DNA of 64,000 bases from Mesorhizobium sp. NZP2298 (GCF_013170825.1 NZ_CP033365.1:4166001-4230000); one strand, 5' to 3'; shown: positions 8,461 through 17,641, counted from the first letter of the stretch. Notes: a model not told the origin generated them from the sequence alone. Program-made: numbers and translations.

Positions 8461-9540
8461 ATGCTTGAACTGAGGAACGTCACCAAGACAGTCGGTGCGG
8501 TGGAGCACATACACGATGTGTCGCTGACCCTTCAGCACGGCTCGCTCAACGTCCTGCTTGGGCCTACGCTTTCCGGAAAGACCAGCCTGATGCGGCTGAT
8601 GGCCGGCCTCGATGCGCCGACCTCCGGTTCAGTCTGGTTCGATGGCCATGATGTCACCGGCATACCGGTGCAGAAGCGCAAGATCGCCATGGTCTACCAG
8701 CAGTTCATCAATTATCCGGCGATGACGGTCTATGAGAACATCGCCTCGCCTCTGAGGGTGGCCGGCGTCGAGCAGGGCAAGATCGATAGCCAGGTGCGCG
8801 AGGCCGCCGCACTCCTCGAGCTGACGCCCTATCTCGACCGCACACCACTCAACCTGTCGGGCGGCCAGCAGCAGCGCACAGCGCTGGCGCGCGCCATCGT
8901 CAAGAATGCCAGCCTGGTGCTGCTCGACGAACCACTCGCCAATCTCGACTACAAGCTGCGCGAGGAGTTGCGGGCCGAACTGCCGAGGATCTTTGCCGCC
9001 GCCGGCACCATCTTCGTCTATGCCACAACGGAGCCGCACGAGGCGCTGCTGCTCGGCGGCAACACGGCAACGCTGTCGGAGGGCCGTATCACCCAGTTCG
9101 GGCCGACCATCGACGTCTTCCGCAGGCCGGTCGACCTGGTGACGGCCAGGACCTTCGCCGATCCGCCGCTCAACACCATCGTGCTGGCCAAGAAGGGCGC
9201 CGACTTCCTGCTCGAAGGCGGGGTGAAGCTGCCGGTGCCGCCCGAACTCGTCGGCATTGCCGACGGCAACTACACGATCGGCTTCCAGCCCCACCATCTT
9301 TCTCTCGAACGGCCCAATGCCTCGGCGGTGCCGGTGCGGGCAAAGGTCACCATCACCGAGATCACCGGGTCCGAGAGTTTCATCCATCTCGATTTCGCCG
9401 ATGTGCGCTGGGTCATGCTGACCCACGGCATCCGCGATTTCGAGACCGACGCGGTGGTCGAGGTGTTCATCGATCCGCGTCACATCATGGTCTTCGACGA
9501 GCACGGCCGTGCCGTGACCGCGCCGAAGCTGGCGGCTTGA
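8461..9540 (+). CDS. glpS: glycerol ABC transporter ATP-binding protein GlpS
   Basis: 359 residues; MalK/UgpC-type nucleotide-binding domain plus C-terminal TOBE region. Walker A is GPTLSGKTS, signature LSGGQQQR, Walker B LVLLDEP. The usual switch-histidine motif (VTHD) is replaced by VYATTEPHEA, so the His is missing. It pairs with GlpT, which has the opposite defect. Acts on the cytoplasmic face to drive glycerol import through GlpP/GlpQ. RBS GGGAGGAGG lies before ATG 8461. Homologous operons in rhizobia (glpSTPQUV of R. leguminosarum) are required for growth on glycerol. Confidence 0.92.
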   Translation: MLELRNVTKTVGAVEHIHDVSLTLQHGSLNVLLGPTLSGKTSLMRLMAGLDAPTSGSVWFDGHDVTGIPVQKRKIAMVYQQFINYPAMTVYENIASPLRVAGVEQGKIDSQVREAAALLELTPYLDRTPLNLSGGQQQRTALARAIVKNASLVLLDEPLANLDYKLREELRAELPRIFAAAGTIFVYATTEPHEALLLGGNTATLSEGRITQFGPTIDVFRRPVDLVTARTFADPPLNTIVLAKKGADFLLEGGVKLPVPPELVGIADGNYTIGFQPHHLSLERPNASAVPVRAKVTITEITGSESFIHLDFADVRWVMLTHGIRDFETDAVVEVFIDPRHIMVFDEHGRAVTAPKLAA

Positions 9541-9550
9541 GGAGGGCGAT

Positions 9551-10618
9551 ATGGCACGCATCGACGTCAACCATGTCAGGCATTCCTACCTGCCGAACCC
9601 GCGGAAGGATGCCGATTTCGCGCTGCGGGAAGTGCACCACACTTTCGAGGATGGCGGCGCCTATGCGCTGCTCGGCCCGTCCGGCTGCGGCAAGACCACG
9701 CTGCTCAACATCATTTCGGGGCTGCTTCATCCCTCGCATGGCCAGTTGCTGTTCAACGGCAGGGACGTGACCAATCTGTCGACGCAGGAGCGCAACATCG
9801 CGCAGGTGTTCCAGTTCCCGGTCATCTACGACACCATGACCGTCTATGACAATCTGGCCTTCCCGCTGCGCAATCGTGGCGTGCCGGAGGCCGATGTCGA
9901 CCGCAAGGTGCGCGAGACGCTGGAGATGATCGACCTGGCGTCGTGGGCGAAGAAGAAGGCGAGGGGCCTGACCGCCGACCAGAAGCAGAAGATCTCGCTC
10001 GGCCGCGGGCTGGTGCGCTCCGATGTCAACGCCATCCTGTTCGACGAGCCGCTGACCGTCATCGACCCGCACATGAAGTGGGTGCTGCGCTCGCAATTGA
10101 AGCAACTGCATCGCCGCTTCGGCTACACCATGGTCTACGTCACCCATGACCAGACCGAGGCGCTGACCTTCGCCGACCAGGTCGTGGTCATGTATGATGG
10201 CGGTATCGTCCAGATCGGCACGCCGGCGGAACTCTTCGAGCGGCCGCGCCACACTTTTGTTGGCTATTTCATCGGCTCGCCCGGCATGAACGTCATGCCG
10301 GTGGCGATCGACGGCAAGACCGCGACGCTCGGCTCCCAGCGGATCGAATTGCCGGGCGCACCCAAAGCGGCCGGCGGTGCCGTGGAACTCGGCATCCGTC
10401 CCGAATATGTGCGTCTCGGCCGCGAAGGCATGGCTGTTTCAATCAGCAAGGTCGAGGATCTGGGCCGCCACAAGGTGGTGCGCGCCAAACTGGAGGGGCG
10501 CGACATCGCCGCCGTCATCGGCGAGGACGAGGCCGTTCCGGCCGAACCGAAGGTGCGGTTCGAGCCTGCGGGCATCAACATCTATGCCGATTCCTGGCGT
10601 GTCGAGATGGGGGCATAG
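9551..10618 (+). CDS. glpT: glycerol ABC transporter ATP-binding protein GlpT
   Basis: 355 residues, second nucleotide-binding subunit of the importer; the name follows rhizobial usage and is not the E. coli GlpT antiporter. Walker A GPSGCGKTT, Walker B ILFDEPL and switch VTHDQTEAL are intact. The LSGGQ signature is degenerate (RGLTADQKQKISLGR). It probably forms a heterodimer with GlpS. A TOBE-like domain follows residue 240. It starts 10 bases after glpS with GAGGAGGGCG upstream and its TAG abuts the ATG of glpP. Confidence 0.92.
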   Translation: MARIDVNHVRHSYLPNPRKDADFALREVHHTFEDGGAYALLGPSGCGKTTLLNIISGLLHPSHGQLLFNGRDVTNLSTQERNIAQVFQFPVIYDTMTVYDNLAFPLRNRGVPEADVDRKVRETLEMIDLASWAKKKARGLTADQKQKISLGRGLVRSDVNAILFDEPLTVIDPHMKWVLRSQLKQLHRRFGYTMVYVTHDQTEALTFADQVVVMYDGGIVQIGTPAELFERPRHTFVGYFIGSPGMNVMPVAIDGKTATLGSQRIELPGAPKAAGGAVELGIRPEYVRLGREGMAVSISKVEDLGRHKVVRAKLEGRDIAAVIGEDEAVPAEPKVRFEPAGINIYADSWRVEMGA

Positions 10619-11485
10619 ATGGACAAGACCTGGAACAACAAGGCCTGGTTCCTGGTGCTGCCGGTGCTGGTGCTGGTGGCGTTCTCCGCCGTCATCCCGC
10701 TGATGACCGTCGTCAATTATTCGGTGCAGGACACGTTCGGCAACAACGTCTTCTTCTGGGCCGGCACCGAGTGGTTCGAGGAACTGCTCCATTCCAGCCG
10801 CTTCTGGGAGGCGATGAGCCGCAACCTCATCTTCTCCTTCATCATCCTCGCCATCCAAGTGCCGCTCGGCATCTTCATCGCGCTCAACATGCCGAAGAAG
10901 GGCTGGGGAGTGCCGGTTTGCCTGGTGCTGATGGCGCTGCCGCTGCTGATCCCGTGGAATGTCGTCGGCACCATCTGGCAGGTGTTCGGGCGCAACGACA
11001 TCGGCCTGCTCGGCTACTACGTCAACGCGCTCGGCATCGACTACAATTACGTGCAGGATCCATTCGATGCCTGGGTGACGATCATCATCATGGATGTCTG
11101 GCACTGGACGAGCCTCGTCGTGCTGCTCTGCTATGCCGGTCTGGTCTCGATCCCGGATGCCTTCTACCAGGCAGCCAAGATCGACGGCGCCTCGCGCTGG
11201 GCGGTGTTCCGTTACATCCAGTTGCCGAAGATGCAGCGGGTGCTTTTGATCGCCGTGCTGCTGCGCTTCATGGACAGTTTCATGATCTACACCGAGCCTT
11301 TCGTCGTCACCGGCGGCGGGCCGGGCAACTCGACGACGTTCCTGTCGATCGACCTCGTCAAGACGGCGCTCGGCCAGTTCGACCTCGGTCCGGCTGCCGC
11401 CATGTCGCTGGTCTACTTCCTCATCATCCTGTTGTTGTCATGGGTGTTCTACACCGTGATGACCAACTACGACGCGGAGCGCTGA
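10619..11485 (+). CDS. glpP: glycerol ABC transporter permease GlpP
   Basis: 288 residues, MalF-type inner-membrane permease with about six transmembrane segments; the first is LVLPVLVLVAFSAVIPLM. The EAA loop that contacts the ATPases is DAFYQAAKIDGASRWAVF. It begins directly at the base after the glpT stop, so translation is probably coupled. With GlpQ it forms the glycerol channel energised by GlpS/GlpT and fed by the periplasmic GlpV. Confidence 0.93.
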   Translation: MDKTWNNKAWFLVLPVLVLVAFSAVIPLMTVVNYSVQDTFGNNVFFWAGTEWFEELLHSSRFWEAMSRNLIFSFIILAIQVPLGIFIALNMPKKGWGVPVCLVLMALPLLIPWNVVGTIWQVFGRNDIGLLGYYVNALGIDYNYVQDPFDAWVTIIIMDVWHWTSLVVLLCYAGLVSIPDAFYQAAKIDGASRWAVFRYIQLPKMQRVLLIAVLLRFMDSFMIYTEPFVVTGGGPGNSTTFLSIDLVKTALGQFDLGPAAAMSLVYFLIILLLSWVFYTVMTNYDAER

Positions 11486-11486
11486 G

Positions 11487-12407
11487 ATGGCCGGCGCCAA
11501 TGAACGAACCGAGCGCAACGCGATGAACGGGGCCGCCGCCGCGGAAGGTCTGGCCAGTTCGCTGTCGCAGAGCGAACTCGACAGGCGCATGCGCCGTCGC
11601 GGCGAGGAATCGCGCTGGTGGTGGATCGTGCCGACGCTCTACATCTTCGTGCTGCTGATGCCGATCTACTGGCTCATCAACATGAGCTTCAAGACCAATG
11701 CGGAGATCGTCAACTCGCTGACGCTCTATCCGCATGCCCCGACCATCGCCAACTACGTCACGATCTTCACGCAGAAGGCCTGGTATTCCGGCTATATCAA
11801 CTCGATCACCTATGTCGTCATGAACATGGTGATTTCGGTGTCAGTGGCCTTGCCGGCGGCCTACGCCTTCTCGCGCTATCGCTTCCTTGGCGACAAGCAT
11901 CTGTTCTTCTGGCTCCTGACCAACCGCATGGCGCCGCCGGCGGTGTTCGCCCTGCCATTCTTCCAGCTCTATTCCGCCTTCGGTCTGATCGACACGCATA
12001 TCGCGGTGGCGCTCGCGCACTGCCTGTTCAACGTGCCGCTGGCGGTGTGGATCCTTGAAGGCTTCATGTCCGGGGTGCCGAAGGAAATCGACGAGACCGC
12101 CTATATTGACGGCTATTCCTTCCCGCGCTTCTTCATCAAGATCTTCATGCCGCTGATCGCCAGCGGCATCGGTGTCGCCTGCTTCTTCTGCTTCATGTTC
12201 TCGTGGGTCGAACTGCTGATCGCCCGCACGCTGACCACGACCGACGCCAAGCCGATCGCGGCGACCATGACCCGCACAGTGTCGGCATCGGGCATGGACT
12301 GGGGGCTGCTGGCCGCCGCCGGCGTGCTGACGCTGATCCCTGGCGCGCTCGTGATCTGGTTTGTGCGCAACTACATCGCCAAGGGCTTCGCCCTGGGGAG
12401 GGTGTGA
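11487..12407 (+). CDS. glpQ: glycerol ABC transporter permease GlpQ
   Basis: 306 residues, MalG-type permease with a long polar N terminus (about 45 residues) before the first membrane segment (WWIVPTLYIFVLLMPIYWL). The EAA-type loop is KEIDETAYIDGYSFPRFF. The C-terminal residues RNYIAKGFALGRV are encoded by a stretch that is nearly duplicated just downstream (see 12407-12478). One base separates it from glpP. The name follows rhizobial operons and does not denote the E. coli phosphodiesterase. Confidence 0.93.
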   Translation: MAGANERTERNAMNGAAAAEGLASSLSQSELDRRMRRRGEESRWWWIVPTLYIFVLLMPIYWLINMSFKTNAEIVNSLTLYPHAPTIANYVTIFTQKAWYSGYINSITYVVMNMVISVSVALPAAYAFSRYRFLGDKHLFFWLLTNRMAPPAVFALPFFQLYSAFGLIDTHIAVALAHCLFNVPLAVWILEGFMSGVPKEIDETAYIDGYSFPRFFIKIFMPLIASGIGVACFFCFMFSWVELLIARTLTTTDAKPIAATMTRTVSASGMDWGLLAAAGVLTLIPGALVIWFVRNYIAKGFALGRV

Positions 12408-12468
12408 TGAAACGAACGCAAGAGTCCGTTCGCAACACCATCGCCAAGGGATTCGCCCTGGGGAGGGG
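12365..12468 (+). repeat. near-identical 37-bp duplication of the glpQ 3' end
   Basis: The segment encoding RN(Y)IAKGFALGR at the end of glpQ (about 12366-12402) recurs about 65 bases downstream (about 12431-12467) with roughly three mismatches. The second copy supplies the coding sequence of a mini-ORF and the GGGGAGGGG that serves as ribosome binding site for glpU. The first copy carries an equivalent GGGGAGGG before the mini-ORF. Confidence 0.8.
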
Positions 12469-12478
12469 CCGTCCATGA
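12407..12478 (+). CDS. 23-residue mini-ORF coupled to glpQ and glpU
   Basis: ATG 12407 overlaps the glpQ stop (TGATG) and is preceded by GGGGAGGG 6 bases upstream. The reading frame runs 23 codons to TGA 12476-12478, which itself overlaps the glpU start (ATGA at 12475). The peptide is MKRTQESVRNTIAKGFALGR plus GRP; its second half copies the end of GlpQ. Both overlaps are of the type used in translational coupling. It could be a by-product of the duplication, or a translated leader that carries ribosomes from glpQ to glpU. Confidence 0.5.
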   Translation: MKRTQESVRNTIAKGFALGRGRP

Positions 12479-12762
12479 ATCTCGACTTCTCCTGGATGGC
12501 TTGGACCTGGCCGACGGCCGCCTTCTTCATCGTCATCGCGCTGCTGCTGGTCGGCATGGGGGTCTGGGAATATGCGTCGCCCGGCGGCAATCCGCGTGTC
12601 GGCGTGCTGCGCTTCGAGACGACGCGCGGCGATCGCCTCTTCGTTTCGCTGCTTGGCAGCGCCTTTATCCATCTCGCTTGGCTGGGTCTGATTGGGCCCA
12701 GCCTGTGGTGGGCTCTCGCTCTCTCCGTGGTCTACGCCATCGGCGTGTTCCGCTACGTATAG
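12475..12762 (+). CDS. glpU: DUF2160 small membrane protein of the glycerol transporter (GlpU)
   Basis: 95 residues with about three hydrophobic segments (TAAFFIVIALLLVGMGVW, LFVSLLGSAFIHLAWLGLI, ALALSVVYAIGVF). DUF2160 proteins are found in glycerol ABC operons between the permeases and the binding protein; the rhizobial name glpU is used. The role is unknown, perhaps an accessory subunit of the permease. ATG 12475 overlaps the stop of the preceding mini-ORF and has GGGGAGGGG upstream. Confidence 0.85.
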   Translation: MNLDFSWMAWTWPTAAFFIVIALLLVGMGVWEYASPGGNPRVGVLRFETTRGDRLFVSLLGSAFIHLAWLGLIGPSLWWALALSVVYAIGVFRYV

Positions 12763-12841
12763 AGGGGGAAACTGTTGGAGCGGCCGCGTGCTGGCGACCG
12801 CCCCAGATCGCACTTGAACCTTGAAAAGTGGAGGAAACACA

Positions 12842-14566
12842 ATGCGACGGCAATTCCTAACATCAACGACTGCCCTTGTGCTATTGCTCGGCGTGGGCAA
12901 CGCCTATGCGGGCATGGATGAGGCAAAAGCCTTTCTGGACAAGGAGATAGGCGACCTTTCATCTCTATCACGCGCCGATCAAGAAAAAGAGATGCAGTGG
13001 TTTGTCGACGCCGCCAAGCCGTTTGCCGGCATGGAAATCAAGGTCGTGTCGGAAACGCTGACGACGCACCAGTACGAGTCGCAGGTGCTGGCTCCAGCCT
13101 TTGCCGCCATCACCGGCATCAAGGTCACGCATGACGTCATTCAGGAGGGCGACGTCGTCGAGAAGATCCAGACCCAGATGCAGACCGGCCAGAACCTCTA
13201 TGACGGCTGGGTCAACGACTCCGACCTGATCGGCACCCATTGGCGCTATCAGCAGGTGCGCAACCTGACCGACTGGATGGCCAATGAAGGCAAGGATGTC
13301 ACCAATCCCGGCCTCGACCTTAAGGATTTCATCGGCTCCTCCTTCACCACCGCGCCGGACAAGAAGCTCTACCAGCTTCCCGACCAGCAGTTCGCCAACC
13401 TCTACTGGTTCCGTTACGACTGGTTCAACGACGAGAAGAACAAGGCCGATTTCAAGGCCAAGTACGGCTATGACCTCGGCGTTCCGGTCAACTGGTCGGC
13501 CTATGAGGACATCGCCGAATTCTTCACCGGCCGCGATGTCGGCGGCAAGAAGGTCTATGGTCACATGGACTACGGCAAGAAGGATCCCTCGCTCGGCTGG
13601 CGCTTCACCGACGCCTGGCTGTCGATGGCCGGCAACGGCGACAAGGGCATCCCGAACGGCCTGCCGGTCGACGAATGGGGCATCAAGGTCAACGAGAAAT
13701 CGCAGCCGGTCGGCTCCTGCACGGCGCGCGGCGGCGACACCAATGGCCCGGCGGCGGTCTATTCGATCCAGAAATACCTCGACTGGCTGAAGGCCTACGC
13801 GCCGCAGGAAGCGCAAGGCATGACCTTCTCCGAATCGGGTCCGGTGCCGGCGCAGGGCAACATCGCCCAGCAGATCTTCTGGTACACCGCCTTCACCGCC
13901 GACATGGTCAAGCCCGGCCTGCCGGTCATGAACGACGACGGTACGCCGAAGTGGCGCATGGCGCCGTCGCCGCATGGCGTCTACTGGAAGGACGGTATGA
14001 AGCTTGGCTACCAGGACGTCGGTTCGTGGACGCTGATGAAGTCGACGCCTGAGGACCGGGCGAAGGCGGCCTGGCTCTACGCTCAGTTCGTGACCTCGAA
14101 GACCGTGGACGTGAAGAAGAGCCATGTCGGCCTCACCTTCATCCGCGACTCCACCATCCATGACAAGAGCTTCACCGAACGTGCGCCGAAGCTCGGCGGC
14201 TTGATCGAGTTCTACCGCTCGCCGGCCCGCGTACAATGGTCGCCGACCGGCACCAACGTGCCGGACTATCCGAAGCTGGCACAGCTGTGGTGGCAGGCGA
14301 TCGGTGACGCTTCTTCTGGTGCCAAGTCGGCCCAGGAGGCGATGGACTCGCTCTGCGCCGAGCAGGAAAAGGTCATGGGCCGCATCGAGAAGTCCGGCGT
14401 CCAGGGTGACATCGGGCCGAAGCTCGCCGAGGAACATGATCTCGCCTACTGGAACGCCGACGCGGTCAAGGCCGGCAATCTCGCTCCTCAGCTCAAGATC
14501 GAGAACGAGAAGGAAAAGCCGCAGACCATCAACTATGACGAACTGGTCAAGAGCTGGCAGAAGTAG
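12842..14566 (+). CDS. glpV: periplasmic glycerol-binding protein GlpV
   Basis: 574 residues. An N-terminal signal peptide (MRRQFLTSTTALVLLLGV, cleavage near NAYA-GM) is followed by a family 1 extracellular solute-binding domain. It is larger than usual for the class (400-450 residues), as is typical of glycerol-binding proteins from rhizobia. GGAGG lies before ATG 12842; an upstream in-frame ATG at 12821 lacks a binding site and a signal-peptide fit. It delivers glycerol to GlpPQ. It follows glpU after 79 bases and precedes a hairpin and glpK. Confidence 0.92.
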   Translation: MRRQFLTSTTALVLLLGVGNAYAGMDEAKAFLDKEIGDLSSLSRADQEKEMQWFVDAAKPFAGMEIKVVSETLTTHQYESQVLAPAFAAITGIKVTHDVIQEGDVVEKIQTQMQTGQNLYDGWVNDSDLIGTHWRYQQVRNLTDWMANEGKDVTNPGLDLKDFIGSSFTTAPDKKLYQLPDQQFANLYWFRYDWFNDEKNKADFKAKYGYDLGVPVNWSAYEDIAEFFTGRDVGGKKVYGHMDYGKKDPSLGWRFTDAWLSMAGNGDKGIPNGLPVDEWGIKVNEKSQPVGSCTARGGDTNGPAAVYSIQKYLDWLKAYAPQEAQGMTFSESGPVPAQGNIAQQIFWYTAFTADMVKPGLPVMNDDGTPKWRMAPSPHGVYWKDGMKLGYQDVGSWTLMKSTPEDRAKAAWLYAQFVTSKTVDVKKSHVGLTFIRDSTIHDKSFTERAPKLGGLIEFYRSPARVQWSPTGTNVPDYPKLAQLWWQAIGDASSGAKSAQEAMDSLCAEQEKVMGRIEKSGVQGDIGPKLAEEHDLAYWNADAVKAGNLAPQLKIENEKEKPQTINYDELVKSWQK

Positions 14567-14577
14567 GACTGTCTATG

Positions 14578-14593
14578 CGGGCGTTCGCGCCCG
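14578..14593 (+). other. UUCG-loop hairpin after glpV
   Basis: CGGGCG (14578-14583), TTCG loop (14584-14587), CGCCCG (14588-14593): a perfect 6-bp stem with a UUCG loop 11 bases after the glpV stop. No T-tract follows, so it is more likely an mRNA 3'-end stabiliser or processing barrier than a terminator. Confidence 0.6.
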
Positions 14594-14604
14594 TGTGAAA
14601 TTGG

Positions 14605-14637
14605 GGGAGGCGGCGCGTTGCCGTCTCCCTTCTTTGT
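14605..14637 (+). terminator. hairpin with T-rich tail between glpV and glpK
   Basis: GGGAGGCGGC (14605-14614) pairs with GCCGTCTCCC (14620-14629) with one G-T pair and a five-base loop; TTCTTTGT follows. It could partially terminate transcription after the abundant binding-protein gene, lowering glpK expression relative to glpV. Confidence 0.6.
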
Positions 14638-14658
14638 GTCAAGGCGGAGGACGCTGGA

Positions 14659-16152
14659 ATGAATGGTTTTGTGCTGGCAATCGACCAGGGAACGACGTCG
14701 ACCCGTGCGATCCTGTTCGATGGCCAGATGAAAGTCGTAGGCAGCGGACAGAAGGAATTCACCCAGCACTATCCTGCCTCCGGCTGGGTCGAGCATGACC
14801 CGGAGGAGATCTGGGCGAGTGTCGTGACAACCGTGAAGGCCGCGCTGAAGGCTGCCGGCCGCGAGGCATCCGACGTTGCCGCTATCGGTATCACCAACCA
14901 GCGCGAGACCGTCGTCATCTGGGACAAGGCGACGGGCAAGCCGATCCACAATGCCATCGTCTGGCAGGACCGCCGCACCGCGCCGCTGTGCCAGAAGCTG
15001 AAAAAGCAAGGATTGGAAAAGAAATTCACGCGCAAGACCGGGCTGCTGCTCGATCCCTATTTCTCGGGCACCAAGATCGCCTGGATGCTCGACAAGGTGA
15101 AGGGCGCCAGGAAACGCGCCGAGAAGGGCGAATTGCTGGCCGGCACCATCGACAGTTTTCTGATCTGGCGGCTGACCGGCGGCAAGATCCACGCCACAGA
15201 CGCCACCAACGCCTCGCGCACGCTAGTCTACAACATCGCGGAAAACGCCTGGGACGATGAGTTGCTGGCCATTCTCAACATCCCGGCAAAAATGCTGCCG
15301 GAGGTCAAGGATTGCGCCGATGACTATGGAGCGACCGAGAAAAATCTGTTTGGCGCCGAGATAAAAATCCTCGGTGTTGCCGGCGACCAGCATGCCGCGA
15401 CCATCGGCCAGGCTTGCTTCGAGCCCGGCATGATGAAATCCACCTATGGCACCGGCTGTTTTGCGCTGCTCAACACCGGCAGCGATCTGGTGCGTTCGAA
15501 GAACCGGCTTTTGACCACCATTGCCTATCGATTGAACGGCAAGACCACATACGCGCTGGAGGGTTCGATCTTCATTGCCGGGGCGGCCGTGCAATGGCTG
15601 CGCGACGGCATCAAGGTGATCGGCAAGGCCGAGCATAGCGGGCAACTGGCCGCCGAGGCCGACCCGACGCAGAATGTCTACCTGGTGCCGGCCTTTGTCG
15701 GACTGGGCGCGCCGCACTGGGACGCCGACGCGCGCGGCGCCATTTTCGGACTGACCCGCAATTCCGGCCCGGCGGAATTTGCGCGGGCCGCACTCGAATC
15801 CGTCGCCTACCAGACCCGCGACCTGCTCGACGCCATGCGCAAGGACTGGAAGGGGACTTCCGCCAAAACGGTTCTCAGGGTCGACGGCGGCATGGTTGCA
15901 TCCGACTGGACCATGCAGCGCCTGGCCGACATACTCGACGCGCCGGTCGACCGCCCGACCATCCTCGAGACGACCGCGCTGGGTGCGGCCTGGCTCGCCG
16001 GCTCGAAAGCAGGGGTCTGGCCGAAGGCGAAGGAGTTCACGAAAAGCTGGGCACTGGAGCGGCGTTTCAAGCCGGAGATGGAGAACTCCATGCGGTCCGC
16101 GAAGCTGGCGGGCTGGCGCGATGCTGTGCGCAGGACGCTGAGCGTGCCATAA
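14659..16152 (+). CDS. glpK: glycerol kinase
   Basis: 497 residues, FGGY family. It phosphorylates glycerol to glycerol-3-phosphate, the substrate of GlpD and inducer of GlpR. The N terminus has [15 protein letters not shown] (phosphate-binding loop). [16 protein letters not shown] and [13 protein letters not shown] match the family, and the C-terminal [11 protein letters not shown] motif is present. ATG 14659 follows GGAGGACGCTGG. It is the last gene of the glycerol cluster, 92 bases after glpV. Confidence 0.96.
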   Translation: MNGFVLAIDQGTTSTRAILFDGQMKVVGSGQKEFTQHYPASGWVEHDPEEIWASVVTTVKAALKAAGREASDVAAIGITNQRETVVIWDKATGKPIHNAIVWQDRRTAPLCQKLKKQGLEKKFTRKTGLLLDPYFSGTKIAWMLDKVKGARKRAEKGELLAGTIDSFLIWRLTGGKIHATDATNASRTLVYNIAENAWDDELLAILNIPAKMLPEVKDCADDYGATEKNLFGAEIKILGVAGDQHAATIGQACFEPGMMKSTYGTGCFALLNTGSDLVRSKNRLLTTIAYRLNGKTTYALEGSIFIAGAAVQWLRDGIKVIGKAEHSGQLAAEADPTQNVYLVPAFVGLGAPHWDADARGAIFGLTRNSGPAEFARAALESVAYQTRDLLDAMRKDWKGTSAKTVLRVDGGMVASDWTMQRLADILDAPVDRPTILETTALGAAWLAGSKAGVWPKAKEFTKSWALERRFKPEMENSMRSAKLAGWRDAVRRTLSVP

Positions 16153-16185
16153 CGCTCACCACGGAACGAGCTGAAGGTGGGGGGC

Positions 16186-16662
16186 ATGCAGCCAGACTGG
16201 TATCCTGCTTGGCGGGACGAGGCTTTTGAACAGCTACGCGACAAGAATGCCCGTTTGGAGAAGGAGTTCCGCCTCGGTCACTGGCCGCGCTATGACTACG
16301 ACCTGACGACCGGCAGGCTTCTGTTCTCGGACCAGGGTGTCGTAAAAGTCGTCACCGAGATTCAGATTGCAGGCTCGACAAGCGCCAAAGCTGGTAACTG
16401 GCTTTGGGCCTGGTCGAATTCTAACCTGCCCGACGACCTTCTCGGCGATGCCAAGCGGGTTCGTTCCTTCGGTGAGAAGAACGATATCGCCGAACTTGAG
16501 CAGGCCTATGTGACCGACACGAAAGATGATCTGGAAGCGCTCGGCTGGGAACTGACAGCAGCGATGGTGCGTGTCTGCGAAGCACTCGGTGCTTACCGCT
16601 CTCCGCGCGGGGAAGGGGGCGGTCTTTATCTGATCCTCAAAAGCGCAGGCTGGGCCAGCTGA
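16186..16662 (+). CDS. DUF6882 domain protein
   Basis: 158 residues, no signal peptide or membrane segment. The motif RLGHWPRYDYDLTTGRLLFSD and a conserved WLWAWSNSNLP segment fit the DUF6882 family of bacterial cytoplasmic proteins with no known function; the assignment is from memory of the family. ATG 16186 is preceded by AAGGTGGGGG; a GTG at 16177 adds three residues. It lies 33 bases downstream of glpK and converges on the BA14K gene over a shared terminator. Confidence 0.75.
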   Translation: MQPDWYPAWRDEAFEQLRDKNARLEKEFRLGHWPRYDYDLTTGRLLFSDQGVVKVVTEIQIAGSTSAKAGNWLWAWSNSNLPDDLLGDAKRVRSFGEKNDIAELEQAYVTDTKDDLEALGWELTAAMVRVCEALGAYRSPRGEGGGLYLILKSAGWAS

Positions 16663-16707
16663 CAGGAACTTCATTCCGCCGATCGGGATGGTGTAATTCC
16701 AACCGAA

Positions 16708-16737
16708 AAGGCCCGCGCCATTTCCGACGCGGGCCTT
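16708..16737. terminator. bidirectional terminator between the DUF6882 and BA14K genes
   Basis: AAGGCCCGCG (16708-16717) and CGCGGGCCTT (16728-16737) form a 10-bp perfect stem with a 10-base loop. On the minus strand it is followed by CTTTTCGG, making it a terminator of the BA14K gene; the plus-strand tail is only CCATTC. Confidence 0.75.
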
Positions 16738-16775
16738 CCATTCAGAGTTTCCAGCTACTGATATACGCGCTTGGA

Positions 16776-17264
16776 TCAGTAAGGCGAACGGCATTCCCTC
16801 CGCGGGCCGTAATTTGGCTGGAAGGTGTTGTCCGAGGAACGGTAGCTCCGGTAGTGGTCGTAACACCACTGCACATGGGAATTGCCTTCGTAGACGCGGT
16901 GGTTCTCGCTGTTGACGATCGCACCCGTGATCAGCGCGCCAGTCGCGAAAGCTGCGAGCGGGAACCAATAGTCGCCGTGGCGGCGATAGCCGCGATGGTA
17001 TTCGCGATAACCGCGATGGCCATTCCAATATCCGCCGCCATCGTTGTTTCGAGCAAAGTTGCGATGGCCGTTGAAATGACGATTGCCGGAATTGCGGTTA
17101 AAGTGACGGTTGTTCATCCACGGCTTGTAATCGACCGTCTGCACATCGCTCGAAGCCGATGCCGCCTGCGGCACAAACATCTGCGCTGCATTGGCAGGCA
17201 CAGCTGCGGCGGCAAACGAAGCCGAAAGTGTGGTCGCCAGTATACCCGTTACGATCTTATTCAT
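16776..17264 (-). CDS. BA14K family secreted protein
   Basis: 162 residues. A signal peptide ([20 protein letters not shown], cleavage near ANA-AQ) is followed by an Asn/His/Arg/Gly-rich segment ([19 protein letters not shown]), a short hydrophobic helix ([15 protein letters not shown]), and the BA14K C-terminal motif [18 protein letters not shown] with the final Cys (RREC). BA14K proteins of Brucella and rhizobia are immunoreactive or lectin-like envelope proteins. Start chosen at ATG 17264, which has GAAGGAG upstream; longer in-frame extensions have no signal peptide. Confidence 0.88.
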   Translation of the reverse strand: MNKIVTGILATTLSASFAAAAVPANAAQMFVPQAASASSDVQTVDYKPWMNNRHFNRNSGNRHFNGHRNFARNNDGGGYWNGHRGYREYHRGYRRHGDYWFPLAAFATGALITGAIVNSENHRVYEGNSHVQWCYDHYRSYRSSDNTFQPNYGPRRECRSPY

Positions 17265-17565
17265 GGTCTTCTCCTTCGAAAGGGTGATTGACGTCCCTTG
17301 TGGTGAGACAACGGGTGATGTGGGCGAAGGTTCCTCGTCAAATCCCAAGTTGCTGATTTGTAATGTTTCTCCGGGCTGTACCCGGTGACGACGGGAGGTT
17401 GCGCCTCTGCTTCGCCAGGAGCGTGCCACTCGTAACCGAAGCGGGCAGGAAGGCACGGCGGCGATGCTTGAGAAGTCTGGCCCGTGGACCTCTTTTTCCG
17501 GTTGACCGGTCGAGGCACTCTCCCTATGTTCCGCGCAATTTCGAGGGCGGCCTTCAAGCCCGCGG

Positions 17566-17641
17566 GAGCGCGTAGCTCAGCCGGTAGAGCAACTGACTTT
17601 TAATCAGTAGGTCATGGGTTCGAATCCCATCGCGCTCACCA
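17566..17641 (+). tRNA. tRNA-Lys (anticodon UUU)
   Basis: Acceptor stem GAGCGCG (17566-17572) pairs with CGCGCTC (17631-17637). The D stem/loop, a 5-bp anticodon stem (ACTGA/TCAGT) with loop CTTTTAA, anticodon TTT at 17599-17601, and a T arm ATGGG-TTCGAAT-CCCAT are all present. Discriminator A 17638 and a genome-encoded CCA (17639-17641) complete it. Only small variable genes follow, so it may mark an edge of accessory DNA. Confidence 0.97.

Noticed and set aside
12968..14437. 489-codon minus-strand ORF
   Set aside because: Antisense of glpV; the sense strand has signal peptide and a conserved solute-binding domain.
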